Positions 25,991 to 34,796 of a DNA stretch of 64,000 nt are shown piece after piece. How positions within the stretch are numbered: position 1 is the first letter of the stretch; every line of letters starts with the position of its first letter. This DNA comes from Pandoraea cepalis (lineage in GTDB: Bacteria > Pseudomonadota > Gammaproteobacteria > Burkholderiales > Burkholderiaceae), in contig NZ_CABPSL010000001.1 of NCBI RefSeq assembly GCF_902459665.1, forward strand, positions 1 through 64,000. Direction: 5' to 3'. The notes under the pieces are model-generated. The model saw nothing but the letters and a program-made list of their open reading frames with translations, made no database searches and was not told where the DNA came from. The position numbers and the translations under genes are program-made.

Positions 25991-27298
25991 ATGGAACAGG
26001 TTCTCACGGGCGTGGGCGGCAGCGATGCCGTCTCCGCCGAAAAAGCGGTGCGCACGGTCGCGCTGGCCAGCCTGATCGGCACGACCGTCGAATGGTATGA
26101 CTTCTTCCTGTACGGCACCGTGACAGGCCTCGTCTTCAACAAGCTCTTCTTTCCCAGCGGCGATGCCTTCATTGCCACCGCGCTCGCCTATACGGTCTAC
26201 GCGGTGGGATTCGCCACGCGGCCGATCGGGGGCATCCTGTTCGGCCATTTCGGCGACCGGTTGGGACGCAAGCCATTGCTCATTGTCACGCTCTCCATCA
26301 TGGGGGTGTCGACGTTCCTGATCGGACTGGTGCCGACCTACGACAGTATTGGCATGGCGGCCCCGCTGATTCTGCTCTTCCTGCGTCTGTTGCAGGGCAT
26401 TGGACTGGGCGGCGAATGGGGCGGCGCGGTGCTCATGGCGTTTGAGTATGCGCCGCGCGACCGGCGCGGGCGGTTCGCGGCGTATCCGCAGATCGGGCTC
26501 GCCGTGGGGTTGTGCCTGTCGACCGGTGTGGTCGCGCTGCTCTCGTCGACACTGACCGATGCACAGTTCATGGCATGGGGCTGGCGTCTGGCGTTCATGC
26601 TCAGCGTGGTGCTCGTGGCGGTGGGCATGTTCATCCGGCTGCGCGTGCTGGAGACGCCCGAGTTCGCGCGCATCAAGGAAAGTCAGCGCGTCGCGCATGT
26701 GCCGCTCTCGGAGATTGCACGCGATTACCGGCGTAACGTGCTGCTGGGCTGGGGCGCGCGTTACATCGATGGCGTGGTGTTCAATGTCTATGCGGTGTTC
26801 GCCATCTCGTATCTCGTTGGCACGCTGCACTTTCCGAAGACGCCGATCCTGCTGGCGGTCACGCTCGCGGCCATGGTCTTGATTGTCACGATTCCGTATG
26901 CCGCGAAGCTGTCGGACCGCGTGGGACGCCGTCGAGTGTTCGGCTGGGGTGCGTTGGCCTGTGGCGTGTCGGCAATACCGGCATTGGCGGTGATGCACTA
27001 TGCGACGAGCGTCTGGTGGGTGTCGCTCGCGGTGATTGTGCCGCTGGGCGTTGTATATGCGTTCGTCTATGGTCCCGAGGCGTCGATGTTCTGCGAACTG
27101 TTCGACACGCGAGTTCGTTACACGGGCATCTCGGTCGTGTATCAAGTGTCGGGAATCGTTTCCAGCTCGATCACACCGTTGGTGGCGGCGACGCTGCTCG
27201 AATACGGCGGTCACAAACCGTGGTGGATCGCGGTGTATGTGCTGGCGGTGGGATGCCTGTCCGCCGCGTGTGCGGCAGCGATGAAGCGAACCTACTGA
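25991..27298 (+). CDS. MHS-family MFS metabolite/proton symporter
   Basis: 435-residue twelve-helix transporter of the metabolite:H+ symporter group (ProP/ShiA/KgtP relatives). Typical features are TVEWYDFFLYGTVTGLVFNK in helix 1, GGILFGHFGDRLGRKPLL between helices 2 and 3, and LLQGIGLGGEWGGAVLMAFE in helix 5. ATG 25991 is chosen because AGGAGG lies 5 bases upstream; the frame could extend to 25943. It follows the iron alcohol dehydrogenase by 200 bp and ends at a strong terminator. Uptake of an organic acid, or possibly a phosphonate given the neighbours, is likely. The substrate cannot be read from sequence. Confidence 0.88.
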   Translation: MEQVLTGVGGSDAVSAEKAVRTVALASLIGTTVEWYDFFLYGTVTGLVFNKLFFPSGDAFIATALAYTVYAVGFATRPIGGILFGHFGDRLGRKPLLIVTLSIMGVSTFLIGLVPTYDSIGMAAPLILLFLRLLQGIGLGGEWGGAVLMAFEYAPRDRRGRFAAYPQIGLAVGLCLSTGVVALLSSTLTDAQFMAWGWRLAFMLSVVLVAVGMFIRLRVLETPEFARIKESQRVAHVPLSEIARDYRRNVLLGWGARYIDGVVFNVYAVFAISYLVGTLHFPKTPILLAVTLAAMVLIVTIPYAAKLSDRVGRRRVFGWGALACGVSAIPALAVMHYATSVWWVSLAVIVPLGVVYAFVYGPEASMFCELFDTRVRYTGISVVYQVSGIVSSSITPLVAATLLEYGGHKPWWIAVYVLAVGCLSAACAAAMKRTY

Positions 27299-27349
27299 GG
27301 GGGAACGACGGGACGGGGAGGCGTGTGGGGTGCCCGAGCATCGGGAATT

Positions 27350-27386
27350 CGGCAGGCCGGTGGGCAGCGCCCCGGCTTGCCGTTTT
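27350..27386 (+). terminator. Rho-independent terminator of the MHS transporter gene
   Basis: 11-bp stem CGGCAGGCCGG (27350-27360) / CCGGCTTGCCG (27372-27382) with one G-U pair, then TTTTA. Confidence 0.8.
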
Positions 27387-27396
27387 ATTGCGCAGC

Positions 27397-27642
27397 TTAC
27401 TGACCGAAGTAGATCGAACCGGCGCGATTCACGCGGCCCGGGACTTCATAGGCCGGGGCGACGGTCGTCGTTTGCGTGGTGGCTGCCACGGCACCCGGCT
27501 GGGCCTGCGTTTGCACTTGAACTTGCGCTTGCGTCTGGGGTTGCTGCGGTTGGGCAGCCGATTGGGCATTCTCGGCGGCGCTCGTGGCACCTGCGCTCAA
27601 CAGCGCGGCAGCGAAGGCCGAAGCGATCAGAATGGACTTCAT
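27397..27642 (-). CDS. Small exported Gln/Thr-rich protein
   Basis: 81-residue protein of unknown function. It has a signal peptide (MKSILIASAFAAALLSAGAT, cleavage after SAA around residue 23), then a low-complexity Gln/Ala/Val/Thr region (QPQTQAQVQVQTQAQ) and a short C-terminal block PGRVNRAGSIYFGQ. That tail matches the end of the DUF4148-like protein at 22048-22350. Two ATGs are possible, 27648 and 27642. The second has the better spacing (8 bases) from the AGGAGA ribosome site. It is convergent with the MHS transporter gene. I know no function for it. Confidence 0.72.
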   Translation of the reverse strand: MKSILIASAFAAALLSAGATSAAENAQSAAQPQQPQTQAQVQVQTQAQPGAVAATTQTTTVAPAYEVPGRVNRAGSIYFGQ

Positions 27643-27859
27643 TTTCATTTCTCCTGTCTGGCGAGACGTCCACCATGGGCGCCGTCATTGGCGCCAATCT
27701 ACGCCCACGCAGCAAGGAGAAAAATGCGCTCCCGGAGAAGGGAGTATTGCTGAAAATGAAACAATCAAACGTCGAAAAGCCTGATTCGTTGTGCAGGACA
27801 ACGAGCCCAGACAATATGCGCCGCAGTGATGCGCCCGGTATCGCTTGGCGTCGAAGCGT

Positions 27860-27976
27860 TCAGCGACGCGTCACGCGCGCTTGCTGACGGCGCGTACGCG
27901 CGGCACGGCTGCGCAGATACGACGCGGTGAGCAGCGAGGCACTCGCCAGCAGAAGGAAAGAACCGAGGGCAGCCAT
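27860..27976 (-). CDS. 38-residue single-span membrane peptide
   Basis: The ATG at 27976 is preceded by AGGAGC at good spacing. The product is one hydrophobic segment (ALGSFLLLASASLLTASYL, residues 3-21) followed by a strongly basic tail (RSRAARTRRQQARVTRR). A single transmembrane helix with a positive cytosolic tail is a common form for small regulatory membrane peptides. The frame extends upstream to 28054, but that part lacks support. No homologue is recognised, and the gene could be spurious. Confidence 0.45.
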   Translation of the reverse strand: MAALGSFLLLASASLLTASYLRSRAARTRRQQARVTRR

Positions 27977-28392
27977 GGTAATGCTCCTGTACGAGCCGGC
28001 GTCGTCCGCGGTGCGGTGCACCCTGCGAGCCACGACGTCGACTGACTTCATCATGTTGTCACTCTACTGCTGTCGCACTTCGCGATAAACCCCGTCAGAT
28101 CAAACAAGTTGTTGCGCGCCGCGACATTTCCCTCTAATTCGTGCCGTGATCCGCGTCAGATCGGTGGCATCCACCCCTATTGCTCGAATTAAGTAATTGA
28201 TTTTCATTGGTTTTTCGGAATCCTGCAATCCACGAGGTGCCAACGTCGCTGCGTTGCGAAAAAACCACGGGTTTTCCCTAGGGTTGGCCGGTATTCGCGC
28301 AACGGTCGGCGCAACGCAGCAAAAGGGGGCGGCGGCAGATTCTGTCCGGTTGAGCGGTGCGCGTTTGCTACCCGGTCCGACGCCGATGCTCG
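27977..28392. other. 416-bp intergenic region before the DUF445 gene
   Basis: No credible gene is seen. The centre (28190-28280) is AT-richer than its surroundings. It contains the partly symmetric GGGTTTTCCCTAGGG at 28269-28283, which might be a regulator site. The region would carry the promoter of the small membrane peptide and the 3' end of the DUF445 transcript. Confidence 0.4.
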
Positions 28393-29670
28393 TCAGTGGC
28401 CGCGCGCGAGCAGCACAGGTGCCTGGGCAATCAAATAGAGCACGGCGCCGATCAGTCCACCGACGAGTGTGCCGTTGATGCGGATGTACTGCAGGTCCTG
28501 TCCGACGCTCAGGCGGATCTGCTGTGACAGGTGCTCGGCGTTCCAGCCGTGTACCGTTGCGCGAATGTGCTCCGTCACGAAGTCGGCAAAGCCCGGTGCC
28601 ATGCGCTCGGCGGCATCCAGCAATTGCGCGTCGAGCGCTTTGCGCAGCGAGTCGCTTCGCGCCAGCTCCTGACCCATCCACGCGGCCGCGCCGGTGATCT
28701 TGGCGCCGATCACCGAGTCGTCGCGCGCGAGGTCGCGCTTCACCCAGCTTCGCCACTCGTTCCACAGACCGCCGACATAGGCGTTCAACGCGGTGTCGCC
28801 TTTCAGTTGGGTCTTGAAAGCGTCGAGCTTCGCCTGAAAGTCGGCGTCATGCTTGAGTCGCTCGATCAGTCCCGCGACCGCGCGATCGAACGCCTGACGC
28901 AATTGATGCGATTCGTCCGCTTCCATTTGCGCCAGCAGGCGCGTGACGGCCGCCGAAATCATGTCGGAGCCCTTGTTGCCGATCCACTCCGACGGCAGCA
29001 CCTTCTCCTTCTTCGGATGATCGCTCTTGAGCCAGTCGACGATGCGCGCCGAAATGAATTCGCGCGTCTGAGGTTCGTTCAGGAGTTCAACGAGGTAGTC
29101 GAGCGTCTCATCGAGCAGCGCCTGATGACGGCCGTCGCGCGTGAGCGTGTCGAGCATGGCGGCCGCCGATTGCGACAGGTCGAGCCGGTCGATCATCGTG
29201 TCGAGCGCGCGGCGGATAAAGGCCTGCACGTTGCGCTCGTCCATCACATCGAGCACCCCGCTGGCCACTTTCACCAGCACCGCGCTCAACTGACGCGTGT
29301 TCTCGTACGAGCCGAGCCAGTGCGCGACGGCGTCCGCCGGGTTCTGTTGCCGGATGAGCCGAACGACCGAGGGGGTGTCGAGAAACTTCTCGCGCACGAA
29401 GCGGGCGAGACCGTCGCCGAGGGCGTCTTTCTTGCGAATCAGGATGTTCGTATGCCGCGCGAGCCCCGGAATCGGAATGCGCCGGAACAGGGCTTCGACC
29501 GCGAACCAGTCCGCCAGTCCACCGACCATCGCGGCTTCGGCCGCAGCCCGGATCCAGCCCGTGACGAAGTGCTCCGGCATGAAGAGCGTGGCGACGAAGA
29601 TCACCAGCGCGGCCACAAGAAACCACAGGGCGCGACGCTCGGCGCGTTGCAGGGCGATGGCGGGGTCCAT
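28393..29670 (-). CDS. DUF445 membrane protein
   Basis: 425-residue protein of the DUF445 family (YjiN-like), function unknown. A hydrophobic segment is at the N-terminus (LWFLVAALVIFVATLFM), followed by AAAEAAMVGGLADWFAVEAL and FRRIPIPGLARHTNILIRKK, the diagnostic family signature. A long helical middle follows, and a second hydrophobic segment closes the protein (GTLVGGLIGAVLYLIAQAPV). The ends are thus probably in the inner membrane with a large soluble helical body. ATG 29670 is preferred over a TTG at 29694; AGGAG lies about 11 bases upstream. It is downstream of glcB on the same strand but separated from it by a terminator. Confidence 0.88.
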   Translation of the reverse strand: MDPAIALQRAERRALWFLVAALVIFVATLFMPEHFVTGWIRAAAEAAMVGGLADWFAVEALFRRIPIPGLARHTNILIRKKDALGDGLARFVREKFLDTPSVVRLIRQQNPADAVAHWLGSYENTRQLSAVLVKVASGVLDVMDERNVQAFIRRALDTMIDRLDLSQSAAAMLDTLTRDGRHQALLDETLDYLVELLNEPQTREFISARIVDWLKSDHPKKEKVLPSEWIGNKGSDMISAAVTRLLAQMEADESHQLRQAFDRAVAGLIERLKHDADFQAKLDAFKTQLKGDTALNAYVGGLWNEWRSWVKRDLARDDSVIGAKITGAAAWMGQELARSDSLRKALDAQLLDAAERMAPGFADFVTEHIRATVHGWNAEHLSQQIRLSVGQDLQYIRINGTLVGGLIGAVLYLIAQAPVLLARGH

Positions 29671-29685
29671 ACGCAGCCGGCTCCT

Positions 29686-29725
29686 AAAATACAAAGACGC
29701 CCGACAGGTTACCCCGTCGGGCGTC
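29686..29725 (-). terminator. Rho-independent terminator of glcB
   Basis: Perfect 10-bp stem GACGCCCGAC (29725-29716 on the minus strand) / GTCGGGCGTC (29705-29696), 10-nt loop, followed on the minus strand by TTTGTATTTT. It lies 40 bp after the glcB stop. Confidence 0.88.
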
Positions 29726-29765
29726 CAATGATAAGCCGCGAACCGATCGACTTATCGTCGTGCGA

Positions 29766-31946
29766 TTACCCGCGTTGCTTCGCCTTCAGCTCCAGACGGT
29801 ACTTGTGCAGCAGCGGCTCGGTGTAGCCGCTGGGCTGCGTCAGCCCTTCGAACACCAGGGCGCTCGCCGCCTGGAACGCCAGCGAGTCGTCGAAGTTCGG
29901 CGCCATCGGACGATAGTGCGCGTCGCCTGCGTTCTGCTTGTCGACCACGGCGGCCATGCGCTTGAAGGTCTCTTCGACCTGTGCGCGCGTGATGACGCCA
30001 TGACGCAGCCAGTTCGCCAGATGCTGGCTCGAAATGCGCAGCGTGGCGCGGTCTTCCATCAGGCCGATGTCGTTGATGTCCGGCACCTTCGAGCAGCCCA
30101 CGCCCTGGTCGATCCAACGCACGACGTAGCCCAGAATGCCCTGCGCGTTGTTCTCGATCTCCTTGCGGATTTCGTCGGCAGACCATTCGGCTTTCGCCAC
30201 GACCGGCACCGTCAGCAGGCCAGTAAGCAGCGTGTCGCGTTCCTTCGCGTAGTCGATCTTCTCGAGTTCCTGCTGGACGGCCTGCACGTCGACCATGTGA
30301 TAGTGCAGGGCGTGCAGCGTGGCGGCGGTCGGCGACGGCACCCAGGCGGTGTTCGCCCCGGCCTTCGGATGCGCGATCTTCTGCTCGAGCATGGCTTGCA
30401 TCAGATCCGGCATGGCCCACATACCCTTGCCGATCTGCGCGCGGCCCCGCAGGCCGGCGGCCAGACCCACGAGCACGTTGCTTTTCTCGTAGGCCGTGAT
30501 CCACGCCGACGACTTCATGTCGCCCTTGCGCATCATCGGACCGGCTTCCATCGCAGTGTGCATCTCGTCGCCCGTGCGATCGAGGAAGCCCGTGTTGATG
30601 AATGCAACGCGCGCCGCGGCGGCGGCGATACAGGCCGAGAGGTTCACGCTCGTGCGACGCTCTTCGTCCATGATGCCCATCTTGAGCGTGTTGCGCGGCA
30701 GGTCGTACAGCGCTTCGATGCGGCCGAACAGTTCATCGGCGAAGGCCACTTCGGCGGGGCCGTGCATCTTCGGCTTGACGATGTAGATCGAGCCGGTGCG
30801 CGAGTTCAGGCGATGCTTGCGGTCATGCAGCGAGGCGAGCACGGTGACCACGCCGTCGAGAATGCCTTCCGGAATCTCGCGGCCTTCGCGATCGGTGATC
30901 GCCGGGTTGGTCATCAGGTGACCGACGTTACGGATGAACAGCAGCGAGCGGCCGTGCAGCGTCACCGGTTGGCCGTTGGCGCCGGTGTATTCGCGGTCGG
31001 CGTTCAGACGGCGCGTGAACGTCTTGCCGCCCTTCTCCACGGCTTCCGTCAGCGTGCCTTGCATCAGGCCGAGCCAGTTGCGATAGAGGTCGACCTTGTC
31101 GTCGGCGTCCACGGCGGCGACCGAGTCTTCACAGTCGATGATGGTCGTGACGGCGGCTTCGACGAGCACGTCCTTGATATGCGCCGCGTCGGTCTTGCCG
31201 ATCGGGTGGCTGGCGTCGAACTGGATCTCGAAGTGCAGACCGTGGTGCTTGAGCAGCACGGCCGTCGGCGCCGCGGCGTCGCCTTGATAGCCGACGAACA
31301 GGGCAGGCGTGGCCAGGCCGGTCTCGCCGGTCTTGGTCGTGACGATGAGTTTGCCGTTCTCGACACGGTAGCCGGTGGCGTCCTTGTGCGAGCCGTCGGC
31401 CAGCGGTGCGGCCTGATCGAGGAAGCCGCGTGCGAAGGCGATCACGCGTTCGCCGCGCTTCGGGTTGTAGCCGGTGCCCTTTTCTGCGCCGTCCGTTTCC
31501 GGGATGGCGTCGGTGCCGTAGAGCGCGTCGTACAGGCTGCCCCAGCGCGCGTTGGCGGCGTTCAGGGCGTAGCGGGCGTTGGAGAGCGGCACCACGAGCT
31601 GCGGACCGGCCTGCTCGGCAATTTCATGGTCGACGTTGGCCGTGGTGGCCTGCACGCTGGCAGGCGCGGGCAACAGGTAACCGATCTTTTCGAGGAACGC
31701 GCGATAGGCTGCGGCGTCGGCGATGGGACCCGGGTTGGCACGGTGCCAGGTGTCGAGTTCGCTTTGCAGGCGGTCGCGTTCGGCGAGCAAGGCGCGATTC
31801 TTCGGGCCGAGGTCATGAACGATGGCGTCGAAGCCTTTCCAGAACGCATCGACATCGACACCGGTGCCCGGCAGGGCTTCCTTTTCGATGAACGCGATCA
31901 GATTGTCTGCGACCGTCAGGCCGCCACGCTGGGAAGTGGAAGTCAT
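29766..31946 (-). CDS. glcB: Malate synthase G
   Basis: 726-residue cytosolic enzyme that condenses glyoxylate with acetyl-CoA to malate, the second step of the glyoxylate shunt and of glycolate use. Length is right for the G isoform (about 723 in E. coli). Recognisable stretches are [51 protein letters not shown] (active-site region) and [20 protein letters not shown]. Near the C-terminus are [20 protein letters not shown] and [16 protein letters not shown], also typical. It is transcribed alone: a terminator follows, and a 14-bp palindrome lies 115 bp upstream near the probable promoter. Confidence 0.97.
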   Translation of the reverse strand: MTSTSQRGGLTVADNLIAFIEKEALPGTGVDVDAFWKGFDAIVHDLGPKNRALLAERDRLQSELDTWHRANPGPIADAAAYRAFLEKIGYLLPAPASVQATTANVDHEIAEQAGPQLVVPLSNARYALNAANARWGSLYDALYGTDAIPETDGAEKGTGYNPKRGERVIAFARGFLDQAAPLADGSHKDATGYRVENGKLIVTTKTGETGLATPALFVGYQGDAAAPTAVLLKHHGLHFEIQFDASHPIGKTDAAHIKDVLVEAAVTTIIDCEDSVAAVDADDKVDLYRNWLGLMQGTLTEAVEKGGKTFTRRLNADREYTGANGQPVTLHGRSLLFIRNVGHLMTNPAITDREGREIPEGILDGVVTVLASLHDRKHRLNSRTGSIYIVKPKMHGPAEVAFADELFGRIEALYDLPRNTLKMGIMDEERRTSVNLSACIAAAAARVAFINTGFLDRTGDEMHTAMEAGPMMRKGDMKSSAWITAYEKSNVLVGLAAGLRGRAQIGKGMWAMPDLMQAMLEQKIAHPKAGANTAWVPSPTAATLHALHYHMVDVQAVQQELEKIDYAKERDTLLTGLLTVPVVAKAEWSADEIRKEIENNAQGILGYVVRWIDQGVGCSKVPDINDIGLMEDRATLRISSQHLANWLRHGVITRAQVEETFKRMAAVVDKQNAGDAHYRPMAPNFDDSLAFQAASALVFEGLTQPSGYTEPLLHKYRLELKAKQRG

Positions 31947-32409
31947 GATGCTGTACTCGAGTTTGAAAACCAGGTTGACGCGATTTCGTCCAGTGACCTT
32001 GCCGAGACACCCACGCGGTTGGCGTGAGGATGACGACCGGGTGGTTGACGATAAGGGGCAGTCTTATATAAGACCCTGAGTGTAATCCTTCTCCGGGCGC
32101 TCGGAAACCCGGGATTTCGCGTCGTGATACTCCCGCAACTTATAGGCGGCATAAGGATTTGCGTATGAGGCCGGCGCCACGGGGCTTTGCGTCGGATACC
32201 GAAAGCGGGTGGTGCGGTTGCAGCATTCGATATGGCATTTCACTTCATGAGAAATGGGGGGCGCCGTACGCGGCGGCGACCGCTACGCGGATCGAGGTGC
32301 GTCGTGCCTGTGTTGAGGTGACGGGTACACTCACCGTTTGCGCCGAAGGTGCGCGACGCGCCCGCGCCGGGCCGTTCCCCCGAAAACATCTGCCCTGGAG
32401 GCATGCGTC
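31947..32409. other. 463-bp divergent region glcB / pepE
   Basis: No gene is seen. It holds the leader of glcB with the GTCTTATATAAGAC palindrome at 32061-32074, and the promoter region of pepE, whose ribosome site GGAGG ends about 8 bases before the GTG at 32410. Confidence 0.5.
32061..32074. promoter_or_regulatory. Palindromic operator candidate upstream of glcB
   Basis: GTCTTATATAAGAC is a perfect 14-bp palindrome. Read on the minus strand it contains TATAAG, which could serve as the -10, so a protein bound here would overlap the glcB promoter. The form is reminiscent of sites for GntR-type regulators of organic-acid genes, but the regulator is not identifiable from this window. Confidence 0.5.
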
Positions 32410-33123
32410 GTGAAACAGATCTTGATGATGAGCAGTTCCCGCAAGGGCAGCCAGAGCTTTTTGGCGCATGCCGACGATCAGGTGCATGCGGTGCTCAGGG
32501 ATCGCGCGAAACACGTGTTGTTCGTGCCGTACGCCGGGGGCATCACGTACAGCTACGACGAGTATGAATCGCGCGTGAAGCCGACGTTCGAGCGGCTGGG
32601 CTATGCCCTCGAGTCGATTCATCATCACAAGGATCCGCGCGCCGCCGTCGAGCAGGCGCAGGCCGTCGTGGTGGGCGGGGGCAATACGTTCGTGCTGCTC
32701 GATCGCCTGTACAACGCGGGCATCGTGGGCCTGCTGCGCGAGCGTGTGAACGCGGGGATGCCTTACGTGGGGTGGAGCGCCGGGGCGAACGTGGTGTGCC
32801 CGACCATTCGCACGACCAACGACATGCCGATCGTCGAGCCGCCGACGCTCAAAGCGCTCAACCTGATTCCGTTCCAGGTGAATCCGCATTTCATCAGTGG
32901 GAAGCCGACGGGGCACAACGGCGAATCGCGCGAGGAGCGTCTGGCCGAGTATCTGGCGATCAATCCGGACGAACGCGTCGTTGCCATTCCAGAGGGTACG
33001 GCGCTGCATGTGCAGGGCGAGAACGCCACCGTGCTCGGTGAATTCGACGCGTTGCATTTCAAGCAGGGCGGTGTCGTGGACAAGCTCGCGACGGGCCGCA
33101 CGTTTGCGCTGGCGTCGATCTGA
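32410..33123 (+). CDS. pepE: Dipeptidase E (alpha-aspartyl dipeptidase)
   Basis: 237-residue cytosolic serine peptidase of family S51, which releases N-terminal aspartate from dipeptides. The nucleophile elbow GWSAGANVV carries Ser 123. VVGGGNTFVLLDRLY and NPHFISGKPTGHNGESREER contain the other conserved active-site positions, including the His. Length matches E. coli PepE (229). The start is GTG 32410, supported by GGAGG 8 bases upstream; the frame reaches back to 32338 but that extension is Arg-rich and unsupported. A DMT transporter gene follows 61 bp downstream and may be cotranscribed. Confidence 0.9.
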   Translation: MKQILMMSSSRKGSQSFLAHADDQVHAVLRDRAKHVLFVPYAGGITYSYDEYESRVKPTFERLGYALESIHHHKDPRAAVEQAQAVVVGGGNTFVLLDRLYNAGIVGLLRERVNAGMPYVGWSAGANVVCPTIRTTNDMPIVEPPTLKALNLIPFQVNPHFISGKPTGHNGESREERLAEYLAINPDERVVAIPEGTALHVQGENATVLGEFDALHFKQGGVVDKLATGRTFALASI

Positions 33124-33184
33124 TACGCGCGGGCATCGTGCCATCGCGCAGATGACGGCTGGCTTCGGGCCGGAGGTCTGCGCG

Positions 33185-34054
33185 ATGGTCGCCGCCGTTC
33201 TGAACGGCACGATCGGCGTGTTGACGCGAACCGGATTCGATCAAGGGGCAACGCCCGCGTTGATCGCCTTCTGGAAATGCTTCGGTGCCTTCGTCGTGGT
33301 GTCGCTGCTCTGCGCCTGTCGTCACGAACTCGGCACGCAGACCGTTCGGCTGGCCCGTCGCTGGCCGCAGTTCGCATGTCTCGCGTTTCTCGGCATTTTC
33401 AGCCTTTACTACTTCGAGACGACGGCGTTCTCGCACGCATCGATTCCGCTCGTCTCGTTCCTCACGTATGCGGCGGGCGGCGCGACGCTCGCGCTGTCCG
33501 GTCGGTTTCTCGGGGAGACGACAACGCGTCGGAAGGTGGCCGCCTTTCTGGCAATCGTCCTCGGCGTCGGTGTGATGGGCCTGTTCGAAAGCGGCATCGA
33601 CGGCAGCACCGCGGGCATCGCCCTGGCGCTGGCCGGTGGATGCGGCTACGCGCTGTTCATCTTCCTCGCCAAGTGGTTCAGGATCGGCTCGGGATTGCCG
33701 CAGCTCGTCTGGCTGTTCGGGTTCGGCAGTGCCTTTCTGTCGATACCCCTGATGCGCGAGGGATTCGCCATGCCCAGCGGCGCGGCCTGGATGACGCTAT
33801 GCGCGCTGGTGTTGCTGCCGACAATCGGGGGCTTCTACTTCACCACGCGCGCGGTAGCCGGCGGTCAGGCCAGCAAAGTGCAGATCATCGAGACCAGCGA
33901 TCCCCTGTTCGCGACGCTGTTCGGATTCGCGCTCTTCGGCGACCGTCTGAGCGATGAAGGCATGCTCGGCGCGGGCTGCATCGCCATCGGACTCGTGATT
34001 GCAGTCTGGGATCGACCGGGGGATGGCGCAACGTCGGCACGCTACGACGTGTAG
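33185..34054 (+). CDS. EamA/DMT-superfamily transporter
   Basis: 289-residue inner-membrane protein with about ten hydrophobic segments arranged as two EamA repeats. It is probably an exporter of small metabolites or amino acids. The first repeat includes FWKCFGAFVVVSLLC and YYFETTAFSHASIPLVSFLT. The second includes LALAGGCGYALFIFLAKWF and GFYFTTRAVAGGQASKVQII, and ends with the usual ETSDPLFATLFGFALFGDRL pattern. ATG 33185 is preferred over 33152 because GGAGG lies 8 bases upstream and the first membrane helix begins at once. It may share the pepE transcript. A strong hairpin follows its stop. Confidence 0.85.
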   Translation: MVAAVLNGTIGVLTRTGFDQGATPALIAFWKCFGAFVVVSLLCACRHELGTQTVRLARRWPQFACLAFLGIFSLYYFETTAFSHASIPLVSFLTYAAGGATLALSGRFLGETTTRRKVAAFLAIVLGVGVMGLFESGIDGSTAGIALALAGGCGYALFIFLAKWFRIGSGLPQLVWLFGFGSAFLSIPLMREGFAMPSGAAWMTLCALVLLPTIGGFYFTTRAVAGGQASKVQIIETSDPLFATLFGFALFGDRLSDEGMLGAGCIAIGLVIAVWDRPGDGATSARYDV

Positions 34055-34068
34055 CCCCTGCGCAAACG

Positions 34069-34105
34069 AAACCGCCGCCCAGGTGTGAGCCTCGGGCGGC
34101 GGTTT
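34069..34105. terminator. Strong hairpin terminator between convergent genes
   Basis: 12-bp perfect stem AAACCGCCGCCC (34069-34080) / GGGCGGCGGTTT (34094-34105), extended inside by AGG/CCT. It lies 15 bp after the DMT transporter stop and before the convergent gene at 34183. Short T-runs occur on both sides, so it may work in both directions. Confidence 0.75.
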
Positions 34106-34182
34106 ACCGGCACGCAGCACACGCGACAGCGGCGATGCCGCCCCCTCGTACCGTCGGCGACAGTGTCAGGACCGATTCGGGA

Positions 34183-34605
34183 TCAGGCTTCGTCGTCGAG
34201 CCAAGGTACTTCGACATCGGTCAGGAAGGCGACCATCGCGAGCGGACGCGCTTCATGGCGCCCCATCTTGCCATCGGCGCGGTGCCACACCACTTCGAAG
34301 GTTTCCGGATACTTTTCAGCGCTCAACCGTACGGTGCGCAGCTCTTCTTCGTCGGCCTCTTCGATGGGGCCGTCGAACGACAGCATGAGCGCCTGCGGCC
34401 ACACACCCTCTTCCGGGTCGTAGACCTTGTCGCCATTGGGCACGTCGACCACCGCTTCGACGCCGATCGTTGCCGACGCTGCCACGATCATCTCGCCCAG
34501 GGCGCGCAGCAGCGCGGTCGCACGGGCAGAGTTGATCTGGCGCATGGCGAGATCGCCGCGCGTCAGCGCTTGTTCCAGCTTGGGATCGGTTTTTTGTTTG
34601 GACAT
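34183..34605 (-). CDS. Conserved hypothetical acidic protein
   Basis: 140-residue soluble protein with no signal peptide or membrane segment. The N-terminus is basic (MSKQKTDPKLEQALTRGD), and the rest is acidic with regular beta-type segments (EAVVDVPNGDKVYDPEEGVW, LMLSFDGPIEEADEEELRTV, FEVVWHRADGKMGRHE), ending in EVPWLDDEA. I do not recognise a function. ATG 34605 is chosen over 34632 because GAGGAA lies about 8 bases upstream. It diverges from the DUF2288 gene. Confidence 0.75.
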   Translation of the reverse strand: MSKQKTDPKLEQALTRGDLAMRQINSARATALLRALGEMIVAASATIGVEAVVDVPNGDKVYDPEEGVWPQALMLSFDGPIEEADEEELRTVRLSAEKYPETFEVVWHRADGKMGRHEARPLAMVAFLTDVEVPWLDDEA

Positions 34606-34796
34606 GCGGTTCCTCGGTAAAACGTTAGCCACCCCGCGGCGGTCGTGCCATGTCGCTGCGGCACCGGTGCGCTACGTGGGGTTCCGATGCTACCACCGTC
34701 GCGCATGCCGGGGCACATTACAATGCGGGTTTTCGTTATTTACGCTTGCCCGGCGCAGTCGTTGTCGTCGACCCGCGCCATCTGGAGCCCGTTGTC

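Noticed and set aside
28100-28765. A 221-codon minus-strand frame overlapping the end of the DUF445 gene
   Set aside because: Out of frame with a well-supported DUF445 gene and without any recognisable motif.
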